This document shows positions 42,481-50,184 of a DNA stretch of 64,000 bases, one piece after another. Position numbers and translations under genes: made by a program. The stretch covers positions 62,001 to 126,000 of the forward strand of contig WQSX01000002.1 in the NCBI GenBank assembly GCA_009787625.1, in the 5' to 3' direction. The notes beneath the pieces were generated by a model. It saw nothing but the letters and a program-made list of their open reading frames with translations. It did not search any database and was not told where the DNA came from. Within the stretch, counting starts at the first letter, position 1. Each line of letters begins with the position of its first letter. The DNA comes from Oscillospiraceae bacterium. GTDB taxonomy: Bacteria; Bacillota; Clostridia; Oscillospirales; Oscillospiraceae.

Positions 42481-43173
42481 CTTGCCTCTCTTAGCGTACA
42501 CAACCGCAAACACGATTGCCAAAACTGCGACATTTGCCCAGATGATAGTGAGCGGGCGAGCTACGCTTGCCGCCGGGTCGCTGATGATTAGGCTTACTTG
42601 TTGCGTGAAGATGAACTCTGCAAATCGAGCGACAGTATCATTAAATCCTGCTGCCATCGGCAGAAGTCCCAGTGCCATGCCAATGGGCATGGATAAACCC
42701 GTTGCCGCCTGAACATTTTTTGACAAAAGACCAACTATCGCACCGAGAAAAATTGAGGCAAGTGCAGCAGAGAGCATTGTAGCCATAAAAGGAATCCAGT
42801 GGCTGCCTCTGATATTGCCTATAAGCCCAAAAGCACCTGATGTGATTATACCGGCGACAAAAACCACACCACCGATACCAAGCAGATATGACATAGGCTT
42901 AACACCTGCGATGATGAGAAACCGGAGGCTGTTGTTCTCCCGATCCTCAGAGATTATCGAGGCAACCGACATCATAAGCCCAAGGCCAAGAAACATAGCT
43001 ACCATCATGGGAACGAACGCGCCGCCCGGCATCCCCGGAGTATCGGCAGGAAGATATATAAGACTCTCCAAAGCCAGTGCGACAAGCGGGAAAACGACGA
43101 ACATTGCGAGAACGCTTATATTTCTAAGCATATCCTTAGATTGTTTTATAAAAATTGCATTTATTGCTTTCAT
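42478..43173 (-). CDS. ABC-2 type transporter permease
   Basis: The 231-aa membrane protein has six hydrophobic segments and the ABC-2 layout (KAINAIFIKQSKDMLRNISVLAMFVVFPLVALALE start; SEDRENNSLRFLIIAGVKPMSYLLG connecting loop). It exports an unknown substrate. The ATG overlaps the ATPase stop by 4 bp (ATGA). The stop codon is the TAG of a family C repeat. Confidence 0.9.
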   Translation of the reverse strand: MKAINAIFIKQSKDMLRNISVLAMFVVFPLVALALESLIYLPADTPGMPGGAFVPMMVAMFLGLGLMMSVASIISEDRENNSLRFLIIAGVKPMSYLLGIGGVVFVAGIITSGAFGLIGNIRGSHWIPFMATMLSAALASIFLGAIVGLLSKNVQAATGLSMPIGMALGLLPMAAGFNDTVARFAEFIFTQQVSLIISDPAASVARPLTIIWANVAVLAIVFAVVYAKRGK

Positions 43174-43868
43174 GATTTTATTTCTCCTGTCATTTTGATA
43201 AATACCGAACCCAAATCCGGAACTGTTTTGAATGCGTTGTGCCGCTTGCAGATTTCATTTGGATTGCCCTGTTCAACGATTTTACCCTTATTCAGCAACA
43301 CCACGGTGTCACAGAGCTTAACAGCCTCTTCCATGTTGTGCGTGGTCATGAAAATTGTTGCACCCCGGGCGCGAATGCTCTCTATGAGCTTGTGAATCTC
43401 CTCAGCAGTGGTGGGGTCAAGCCCACTGGTTGGTTCATCTAAGAAAAGAACTTTTGGCTCGTGTAAGATTGCTCTGGCGAGTGCTAATCTCTGACGCATA
43501 CCTTTGGAGAGCTTGTTGACGGGTTTGTCTTTATCTCCTATGAGTCCGACATTTCGCAGAGCCTCTTCCGACTTCATTTTCGGTATGCCGTAGATTGTCG
43601 CAAAAACATTGAGATTTTCAAGGCATGTGAGCCGTGTGTAGAGCCCGTCCTCATCGAGCATTAAGCCGACCTCAAATTCCGTCACACCGGTACTGCTCTC
43701 CCCGCTGTCCGCCGAAATTTGGTTTGCAAGGATATTTATTATAGTAGTCTTACCTGCACCTGACGGGCCGAGCAAACCGAAAATTTCCTTATCCTTAGCT
43801 TCAAACGTCACATCGTGAAGTACAGTTTGAGTATCATACGATTTCCTTACGTTGTTCATACGAATCAT
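43170..43868 (-). CDS. ABC transporter ATP-binding protein (exporter type)
   Basis: A 232-aa NBD for the ABC-2 permease. Walker A is GPSGAGKTT, signature LSKGMRQRLALARA, Walker B VLFLDEPTSGLD, and the H-loop is MTTHN. The ATG at 43868 follows GGAGGT. Longer frames upstream run through the promoter and a family A repeat and are not coding. It is probably regulated through the tandem repeat at 43983-44024 by LytTR2. Confidence 0.93.
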   Translation of the reverse strand: MIRMNNVRKSYDTQTVLHDVTFEAKDKEIFGLLGPSGAGKTTIINILANQISADSGESSTGVTEFEVGLMLDEDGLYTRLTCLENLNVFATIYGIPKMKSEEALRNVGLIGDKDKPVNKLSKGMRQRLALARAILHEPKVLFLDEPTSGLDPTTAEEIHKLIESIRARGATIFMTTHNMEEAVKLCDTVVLLNKGKIVEQGNPNEICKRHNAFKTVPDLGSVFIKMTGEIKS

Positions 43869-43943
43869 TTTTGAGTTACCTCCATTTTTATCTATTGCTG
43901 ATTTTTTTTGAGTTGTTTTGTGTTTAAGCCGCTTACGTAGGCT

Positions 43944-44024
43944 ATTATACGCACAAAACTCAGCATTGCAAGCGATTTTTCCTATGTTGCCGAAAAGCGA
44001 AACTAAGTTGCCGAAAAGGGAAAC
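43944..44024 (-). promoter_or_regulatory. ABC-2 operon promoter with tandem 21-bp operator
   Basis: On the minus strand -35 TTGCAA (43966-43971) and a perfect -10 TATAAT (43944-43949) have a 16-nt spacer. Just upstream are two directly abutting 21-bp repeats (43983-44003 and 44004-44024) that match at 19 of 21 positions, with core GTTGCCGAAAA on the plus strand. Two turns of helix separate equivalent bases, as in LytTR sites. Confidence 0.75.
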
Positions 44025-44033
44025 CAAGCACAT

Positions 44034-44130
44034 AAGACAGAGGAACCGTCCCCCTGTCCTATGTGCATAAAAATAAACGGACGACCAATGGTCGCCCGCT
44101 TGTTTACAACGAGACAAAGAACCGTCCCCC
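44034..44130. repeat. Family A halves around a family C unit
   Basis: A halves at 44034-44060 and 44112-44130 flank a C palindrome at 44079-44100. The element lies between the fakA stop and the ABC-2 operator. Confidence 0.8.
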
Positions 44131-44136
44131 GGCTTA

Positions 44137-45756
44137 CTATTCAGCCGAAATAATATACCTATAAACAGGCTGGTCGCCGGGAATAATCACCACGTCTATT
44201 TTTGAATTTGCCTCACAGATCAGACTGCGAACAGTCTCAATTTCTTTTTCCTTTGCCCCCTCACCCGTGTAAATCGCTATAAACTCAGGGTTGAGAGCCT
44301 TCAAAGATTCCGCAACAGAGGTGATAACCTCGTTAAACTTAGAGCCGTGCGCCGCAAGAGCATCGTCGAGGAGAGCCAGATGCGAACCCTTTTTAATTTT
44401 CGTGTCGTCAAAGACAGAGTTTCGTGCCGCAGTAGTGATTAGTGCGGTGTGAATCTTCTTGATAGCCCCGGTCATAAGCGACTCTATTTTCTCAGCATCG
44501 TCCACGCCGTCGACAGCAAGCATGGCGGAGACACCTTGCGGAATACTGCGAGTTGGGATAACAACAACACGCTTGTCGGTGAGCGGAATACATTGCTGTG
44601 CCGCCAATATTATGTTTTTGTTGTTCGGAAGTACGAAAACAGTGTTGGACGGAGTTTGCAGAATTTTCTGCAAAATATCATCGGTGGACGGGTTCATGGT
44701 TTGCCCACCCGTGATAATGCGGTCAACACCCAAATCACGGAACACACTTTCAAGCCCCTTACCCGCACAGACAGCGACAAACCCAAACGGCTTCATCTCC
44801 TCAGGTGGAGTCGCAGGCGCAACTGAGCCATCAAGCTCGGAGTGTTGCTCACGCATGTTTTCAATTTTAATCGAAAGCAGTGAACCATATGTCAAAGCCT
44901 CGGTGAGAACAACACCGGGGTCGTTTGTATGCACATGAACCTTGATAATTTCGTCGTCATCTACGACAACAACACTGTCACCGCGCACGTCCAAAAACGC
45001 ACGGAGCTGGTTGGCATCTTTTTTGTTGTCACGCTCCACAATAAACTCGGTGCAGTACGCAAAAGTAATATCTTCAGCAGAATACTGAGCAAAATCAGCC
45101 TTATCAGTCGCTACGACAGTAGACACAACCTTTTCCATAACTTCGCCGCGAAGAGCACGTAGCATCGCATCAAGAATATACAGATAACCCTTGCCGCCGG
45201 AGTCAATGACCCCCGCCTTTTGCAGAACGGGGTTTTGATTCACAGTCTCATCGAGAGCCACATAACCTACCTCAAGAGCCTTTTCGAGTACAACCTCAAT
45301 ATCTTTCTCAGCCTCAGCAGCGGAGACAGCGGCACCCGCAACCATTCTTGAAACCGTGAGAATGGTGCCTTCGGCAGGCTTCATAACAGCCTTGTAAGCC
45401 GCTTCGACGCCCATAGTAAGAGCATCGGCAAACTGCTTTGCATCAGCTTGCTCCAAACCCTTTAAGTTGCGTGAAAAACCACGGAACAAGAGAGATAGGA
45501 TAACGCCCGAATTGCCGCGAGCGCCACGCAAAAGTGCGCTTGCGGCGGCATCGGTAACACTCGACAAAGAATCGGTAGAAACCGTAGCGAGAGCAGTTTC
45601 TGCGGCAGAAATGGTCATGCTCATGTTAGTCCCGGTATCACCGTCAGGCACGGGGAAAACATTGAGGTCGTTGACCTCCTGTCGGTTGTTTTCAATAGCA
45701 GCGGCGGCGTTGACCATCATTTTTTTATAAAGCTCACCTGTAATAAACTGTGTCAC
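44137..45756 (-). CDS. fakA: Fatty acid kinase catalytic protein FakA / YloV (Dak2 domain)
   Basis: FakA phosphorylates exogenous fatty acids bound by FakB for phospholipid synthesis. The N-terminal DhaL/Dak2 domain has NDLNVFPVPDGDTGTNMS (about 28-45), whose Asp residues bind Mg-ATP. The middle (TEFIVERD...) and the C-terminal DegV-like domain complete the 539 aa. The GTG start at 45756 follows AGGAGG. Upstream and co-directional is the Asp23-family gene, the conserved yloU-yloV pair. No fakB is in the window. Confidence 0.93.
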   Translation of the reverse strand: MTQFITGELYKKMMVNAAAAIENNRQEVNDLNVFPVPDGDTGTNMSMTISAAETALATVSTDSLSSVTDAAASALLRGARGNSGVILSLLFRGFSRNLKGLEQADAKQFADALTMGVEAAYKAVMKPAEGTILTVSRMVAGAAVSAAEAEKDIEVVLEKALEVGYVALDETVNQNPVLQKAGVIDSGGKGYLYILDAMLRALRGEVMEKVVSTVVATDKADFAQYSAEDITFAYCTEFIVERDNKKDANQLRAFLDVRGDSVVVVDDDEIIKVHVHTNDPGVVLTEALTYGSLLSIKIENMREQHSELDGSVAPATPPEEMKPFGFVAVCAGKGLESVFRDLGVDRIITGGQTMNPSTDDILQKILQTPSNTVFVLPNNKNIILAAQQCIPLTDKRVVVIPTRSIPQGVSAMLAVDGVDDAEKIESLMTGAIKKIHTALITTAARNSVFDDTKIKKGSHLALLDDALAAHGSKFNEVITSVAESLKALNPEFIAIYTGEGAKEKEIETVRSLICEANSKIDVVIIPGDQPVYRYIISAE

Positions 45757-45795
45757 GAAAATCCTCCTAACATATGGACAAAATGGTTAAAAGAG

Positions 45796-46149
45796 TTACC
45801 CCAAAATCATTTTATCCACGAAAATATCTACGCGCTTAATTTCAACTCCCGTTGCCTTAGAAACCTTGTAACGTACTTCATCTTTAATACTTTGGCAAAG
45901 CACAGGGATATTGACACCTCTATCGACAGCAATGTGCAGTTCGATAGAAATTGTGTTGTCATTGTTGTAGATGATATGAACACCCTTGCCCTTATACTCA
46001 GCCTTTAGAAGATGTACAATCCCATCCGTCATAGAGCGGACAGTCATGCCTTTAACACCAAAACAATTGGTTGCCGCATCCCCTGTAAGATTGGTAAATA
46101 CGTCAGCGGAAATATTGATATAACCGTGTTCATTTTGAAGTTTAACCAT
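45796..46149 (-). CDS. yloU: Asp23/Gls24 family protein (YloU)
   Basis: The start is the ATG at 46149 (MVKLQNEHGYINISADVF, 117 aa), after GAAAGGAATGGTCATT; the earlier in-frame ATG overlaps this leader. The Asp23 fold is shown by GYINISADVFTNLTGDAATN, GVKGM and VKRVDIFVD. Members associate with the membrane or with envelope stress; the exact role is unknown. Conserved partner of fakA, 39 nt downstream. Confidence 0.92.
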   Translation of the reverse strand: MVKLQNEHGYINISADVFTNLTGDAATNCFGVKGMTVRSMTDGIVHLLKAEYKGKGVHIIYNNDNTISIELHIAVDRGVNIPVLCQSIKDEVRYKVSKATGVEIKRVDIFVDKMILG

Positions 46150-46207
46150 AATAATGACCATTCCTTTCATATTTATTTGAAACACAAAACGACTCGGAGA
46201 AGGAATT

Positions 46208-46318
46208 GTCATTTTGCGCATCAGCTCGCGGTTCCCCGCAGAATCTAATATATTAGCACTTAAGTCAAGCCTATAAGAGTTCTGTATTCTGGATTCTACG
46301 GCTTTGCGCAGAATGGCA
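46208..46318. repeat. Family D MITE-like repeat, copy 1
   Basis: Imperfect ends (GTCATTTTGCGC / GCGCAGAATGGCA), inner arms and the internal CTTAAGTCAAG are shared with the copy at 49183. It runs into alaS, so the final residues (CAKP) and stop codon of alaS come from the repeat. Confidence 0.75.
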
Positions 46319-48923
46319 AGACAGCATCAAGCACCTCATCGAGTTTCCCGGCATCTTTAATTCCGCCCATTGCAAACTCAGGCTTGCCGCCACCGCTACC
46401 ACCACCGATTTTGGAAATTTCACGAATAATATCTCCGGCTTTAACGCCGCTTGCAACCGCATTTTTACCGCAAGTTGCAGTAATCGTGACCTTATCGCCC
46501 ATAACCAAAGCCAAAACGGAAACAATATTTGGCTCACGTTCACGCAGAGAGTCCTGCATTTGGCGCAACCCATCGACACTAACATCAGAGACCGCCATAG
46601 CCAAGACTTTGAGATTGCCGACACTTTTTGCACCCGAAAGCAGATTTAAAGCCTTATCACCGGACTCACGTGAACTCTGGGCTTCGAGCTTCGAGCGCAA
46701 ATCTTTAAGCATGATAAGGTTTTGCTCCAGCTTGGTAACTGCATCATCAGCGGTGTTAGCTTTTAAGAGCGTTGCAATTTCAGAGAGCTGTTTGCGAGTG
46801 GCGTTAAATGCATCAAGTGTGACCGTACCTGTAATCGCTTCAATTCGGCGAACACCCGAAGCGACAGAGAACTCAGATGAAATCGAAAATGCTCCAACCA
46901 GTGAAGTGTTATCAAGATGAGTACCACCGCAAAGCTCTACGGAGTCACCAGCCTGAACAACTCGCACGGTATCGCCGTACTTCTCGCCAAACAGAGCCGT
47001 AGCACCGAGTTTTTTAGCGTCATCAATGGACATTTCCTTAACAGAGACATTATGCCCCGATAAAATAGCTTCGTTGACTAAAGCTTCGATATTAGAAAGC
47101 TCCTCTGCAGTCAGTGCAGAAAAATGAGTAAAGTCAAAGCGGAGCTTATCAGGTTCAACAAGTGAGCCCGCCTGATTTACATGGTCGCCCAAAACACGGC
47201 GCAGAACTTCATGCATAATGTGAGTTGCTGTGTGAGCGCGCTTAATAGCAGAGCGGCGTTTCTCATCAAGCTCAGAAGAAACGATGTCACCAACGGAGAG
47301 AGTGCCGGAGCGCATCTTGCCGTGGTGCAGATACTTCTCTCCACCACTTACCTCCACGCCCGAAACATCAAACACGGCATCGCTGCAAGAGATTGTGCCA
47401 AAATCGGCGGACTGCCCACCCATCTCAGCATAAAAGGGTGTCTTATCAAGAACAATAATGCCGCTTTCGCCCGCAGAGAAAGATGAACATAGCTCACCCT
47501 GTGAGACAATAGCAAGAATTTCACCTGTATCTGAATATTTTTCAAAACCTGTAAAAACAGTCGGAGTATTAGGGAGCCCCAAATCAATGCTCGCCCAAGC
47601 GAGGTCGCCCATAGCTTCACGGGCTTTACGCGCTCTGGCACGTTGCTCTTCCATATGTTCCTTAAAACCGTCCTCATCAACTGACAAACCTTGCTCGGCG
47701 AGGATATCAATAGTTAAGTCGAGCGGAAATCCATATGTGTCATAGAGCTTAAATGCGTCAGCCGCAGGCAAAACGGAAGATTTCGACGCTTTTAAGCCAT
47801 CGGCAAGCCCCATAAGCATTGTGGTTCCCGCATCTATAGTTTTAGAAAAGCTCTCCTCTTCGATTTTGATAACACGCTTTATAAACTCAGCCTTATCGGC
47901 CAAATCAGGATATGCCGTCTCATTTAGAGAAATCACAACATCACACAGTTCATAAAGAAAAAGACCGTCAATGCTGAGCAGTCTGCCATGCCTTGCCGCA
48001 CGTCTGAGAAGCCTGCGCAAAACATAGCCGCGCCCCTCATTAGACGGCAAAACACCGTCGCATATTAGCATGGTTGAAGAGCGGATATGGTCGGTGATAA
48101 TACGAATTGAAACATCAGAATCAGCTCCGTTACCGTACTCAGTACCACTCAGAGCAGAGACTTTTTGCACGATAGACATAATTGTATCTACCTCAAACAA
48201 GCTGTCCACACCTTGACAAACACAGGCGAGGCGCTCAAGCCCCATTCCCGTATCAATGTTCTTTTGCGCCAAATCAGAGTAATTACCCTCACCATCGTTG
48301 TTAAACTGTGTAAAGACATTGTTCCAAATCTCTACAAAACGGTCGCACTCGCAACCGGGGGCACAATCAGTTTTACCGCACCCATTTTCGATGCCACGGT
48401 CAAAATAAATTTCACTGCAAGGTCCGCAAGGACCACTGCCATGATCCCAGAAATTATCCTCTTTACCGAGCTTGTAAACACGCTCGGGAGCTACCCCTAT
48501 TTTGTCAGTCCAAATCTTAAAAGCTTCATCGTCCTCAAAATAGACAGACGGGTAAAGCAAGTTTTCGTCTAAACCGATGCGCTCAGTCAAAAACTCCCAA
48601 GACCAAACGAGCGACTCTTCTTTGAAGTAATCGCCAAATGAAAAGTTTCCAAGCATTTCAAAATACGAGCCGTGTCTTGAAGTCTTGCCGACACTCTCGA
48701 TATCATTAGTGCGAATGCACTTTTGGCATGTGCAAACACGCCTTTTCGGCGGCTCAGCTTCGCCCGAAAACCAAGTTTTCATCGGAGCCATGCCTGAGTT
48801 TATGAGAAGTAGTGAGGCATCGCCTTTAGGGACAAGTGGGAAGCCGGGTAGACGAAGATGCTCCTTTTCTTCAAAGAAAACAAGGAACATTTCGCGAAGC
48901 TCATTTAAGCCGTACTTTTTCAT
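46296..48923 (-). CDS. alaS: Alanyl-tRNA synthetase
   Basis: AlaRS charges tRNA-Ala and edits Ser/Gly mischarging. The 875-aa protein has the class II core (residues 1-230; SRHGSYFEMLGNFSFGDYFK), the tRNA-binding middle, the editing domain with HTATHIMH and CGGTHLDNT zinc motifs, and DHHA1 at the end with GGGSGGGKPEFAMGG. Its start overlaps the acpP stop by one base. The last residues, PFCAKP, are encoded by a family D repeat, which looks harmless because homology ends just before. No T-box leader is seen. Confidence 0.97.
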   Translation of the reverse strand: MKKYGLNELREMFLVFFEEKEHLRLPGFPLVPKGDASLLLINSGMAPMKTWFSGEAEPPKRRVCTCQKCIRTNDIESVGKTSRHGSYFEMLGNFSFGDYFKEESLVWSWEFLTERIGLDENLLYPSVYFEDDEAFKIWTDKIGVAPERVYKLGKEDNFWDHGSGPCGPCSEIYFDRGIENGCGKTDCAPGCECDRFVEIWNNVFTQFNNDGEGNYSDLAQKNIDTGMGLERLACVCQGVDSLFEVDTIMSIVQKVSALSGTEYGNGADSDVSIRIITDHIRSSTMLICDGVLPSNEGRGYVLRRLLRRAARHGRLLSIDGLFLYELCDVVISLNETAYPDLADKAEFIKRVIKIEEESFSKTIDAGTTMLMGLADGLKASKSSVLPAADAFKLYDTYGFPLDLTIDILAEQGLSVDEDGFKEHMEEQRARARKAREAMGDLAWASIDLGLPNTPTVFTGFEKYSDTGEILAIVSQGELCSSFSAGESGIIVLDKTPFYAEMGGQSADFGTISCSDAVFDVSGVEVSGGEKYLHHGKMRSGTLSVGDIVSSELDEKRRSAIKRAHTATHIMHEVLRRVLGDHVNQAGSLVEPDKLRFDFTHFSALTAEELSNIEALVNEAILSGHNVSVKEMSIDDAKKLGATALFGEKYGDTVRVVQAGDSVELCGGTHLDNTSLVGAFSISSEFSVASGVRRIEAITGTVTLDAFNATRKQLSEIATLLKANTADDAVTKLEQNLIMLKDLRSKLEAQSSRESGDKALNLLSGAKSVGNLKVLAMAVSDVSVDGLRQMQDSLREREPNIVSVLALVMGDKVTITATCGKNAVASGVKAGDIIREISKIGGGSGGGKPEFAMGGIKDAGKLDEVLDAVLPFCAKP

Positions 48924-49153
48924 TAATCCACCAGTGCTTCGATGAAATCTACAATCTCACCGACAGTTTTCAGCTCATAGACAGACTCGTCAGTGGCGTT
49001 TATGCCATACTCCTCTTCAAGAGTCATGATTAACTCAACCAAGTCAAGTGAGTCCGCGCCGAGGTCGCTCATGAGGTCAGTTTCCTTGGTGATAGAATCC
49101 CCATCGACATCAAATTGGTCAATCAAAATTTCTTTAATCTTATCAAAAACCAT
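48923..49153 (-). CDS. acpP: Acyl carrier protein
   Basis: The 76-aa acidic helical protein carries the phosphopantetheine Ser35 in the DSL motif (LGADSLDLVELIM). It shuttles acyl chains in fatty acid synthesis. The ATG follows GGGAGG. No fab genes are adjacent; instead it is coupled to alaS through a one-base TAATG overlap, an unusual pairing. Fatty-acid links in the neighbourhood (fakA) may be coincidental. Confidence 0.96.
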   Translation of the reverse strand: MVFDKIKEILIDQFDVDGDSITKETDLMSDLGADSLDLVELIMTLEEEYGINATDESVYELKTVGEIVDFIEALVD

Positions 49154-49182
49154 CGTAAAATCCTCCCAGATATTTTCATTAT

Positions 49183-49283
49183 GTCATTCTGCGCGTAGTC
49201 GCAGAAGCTGGTATATCAGAACTTAAGTCAAGGCAATTAGGGTTTATTTTCTCAATAGATTCTGCGACTGCACACAGAATGAC
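49183..49283. repeat. Family D MITE-like repeat, copy 2
   Basis: It begins GTCATTCTGCGC, ends CAGAATGAC, has inner arms TCGCAGAA/TTCTGCGA and the internal CTTAAGTCAAGG. It lies between khpB and acpP, where it may uncouple their expression. Confidence 0.8.
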
Positions 49284-49306
49284 AGAGGTGCTTACAATCC
49301 TCGACC

Positions 49307-50119
49307 CTAACTCCACTCTTTGTACGTTGTGCCTTCAGACGATGGGCTTTGCGGCTTCGCATTAGTCGAAGCATCTGAGCGCTGTGAATCATTGCGTCCG
49401 GAATTTGAGCGTGGTGGTCTTGAGCGAAAATCTGAGCGGTCAGACTTCTGCCCCTTTTGGCCGTATGCAACAACAACACGCCTGTTTGGCTCAGAGCCGA
49501 TTGAAAATGTGGAAACTTGCCCCTTTTCTTGCAGTGCGGCATGAATAATGTGACGCTCATATGCATTCATAGGGTCAAGGGTCATATTTTTTCGATAGCG
49601 GATAACCTTATCCGCAGTTCTCCGTGCGAGATTTTCAAGAGACTCGCTTCTGCGTTTTCTGTAACCCTCGGTGTCAAAGTTTATGCGCAGGCGATTGGAA
49701 GAACCGCGGTTGACAACATAATTTGTAAGATGTTGCATCGCATCAAGCGTTTCACCTCGGCGCCCGATGAGTACACCGGGGTCTGAGCCGATGAGGTTGA
49801 CATCAACAGACTCAGTGTTTTCGGTAATTTCAATTTTAGCCTCAATATTCATGCGGGTGAGAAGCCCCTCAAGGAACTCGGTGATTCCGCTATGACCTCC
49901 GAAGCCGCCGGAGCTTACCGAACTGATAGATTCCATAGCTTCCGGATCCTCATAAGTGACCCTGACAATGGCGGGTGAACTTTTCAGCCCTAAAAATCCT
50001 GTTTTCGCCTGTTCGATAATTTCGACCGAAACGTCGTCGCGCGCGAGTCCAAGCTGCTCAAGTGCAAGCTCGATAGCCTCGTCCTCATTGCGTCCTTGTA
50101 CATCAATTGACTTTTCCAT
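49307..50119 (-). CDS. khpB: RNA-binding protein KhpB (Jag/EloR)
   Basis: KhpB pairs with KhpA to bind RNA and affects cell elongation. The Jag-N domain (residues 1-50), the KH domain with GRRGETLDAMQ (about 125-135) and the R3H domain around NAYERHIIH are in the expected order. A Ser/Arg/Lys-rich tail (about 220-270) follows, longer than usual. The start is the ATG at 50119 (270 aa), 6 nt after GGAGAA; the upstream ATG contains that site. It follows yidC as in most Bacillota. Confidence 0.95.
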   Translation of the reverse strand: MEKSIDVQGRNEDEAIELALEQLGLARDDVSVEIIEQAKTGFLGLKSSPAIVRVTYEDPEAMESISSVSSGGFGGHSGITEFLEGLLTRMNIEAKIEITENTESVDVNLIGSDPGVLIGRRGETLDAMQHLTNYVVNRGSSNRLRINFDTEGYRKRRSESLENLARRTADKVIRYRKNMTLDPMNAYERHIIHAALQEKGQVSTFSIGSEPNRRVVVAYGQKGQKSDRSDFRSRPPRSNSGRNDSQRSDASTNAKPQSPSSEGTTYKEWS

Positions 50120-50184
50120 AATGTTCTCCATTCACAGGCAAAGGTATAAAAGCACCAAATGCCCAATATTGTTATATTGTAGCT

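Noticed and set aside
43869-44117. Long N-terminal extension of the exporter ATPase
   Set aside because: This stretch contains the promoter, the tandem operator and a family A repeat, and the ATG at 43868 has a strong ribosome-binding site.
33373-44130. Insertion sequences or a transposon
   Set aside because: The repeats are short palindromes without any transposase or target-site pattern that I can see, so I list them only as repeats.
48924-49306. T-box or other riboswitch for alaS
   Set aside because: alaS overlaps the acpP stop, leaving no leader, and the acpP upstream region holds only a family D repeat.
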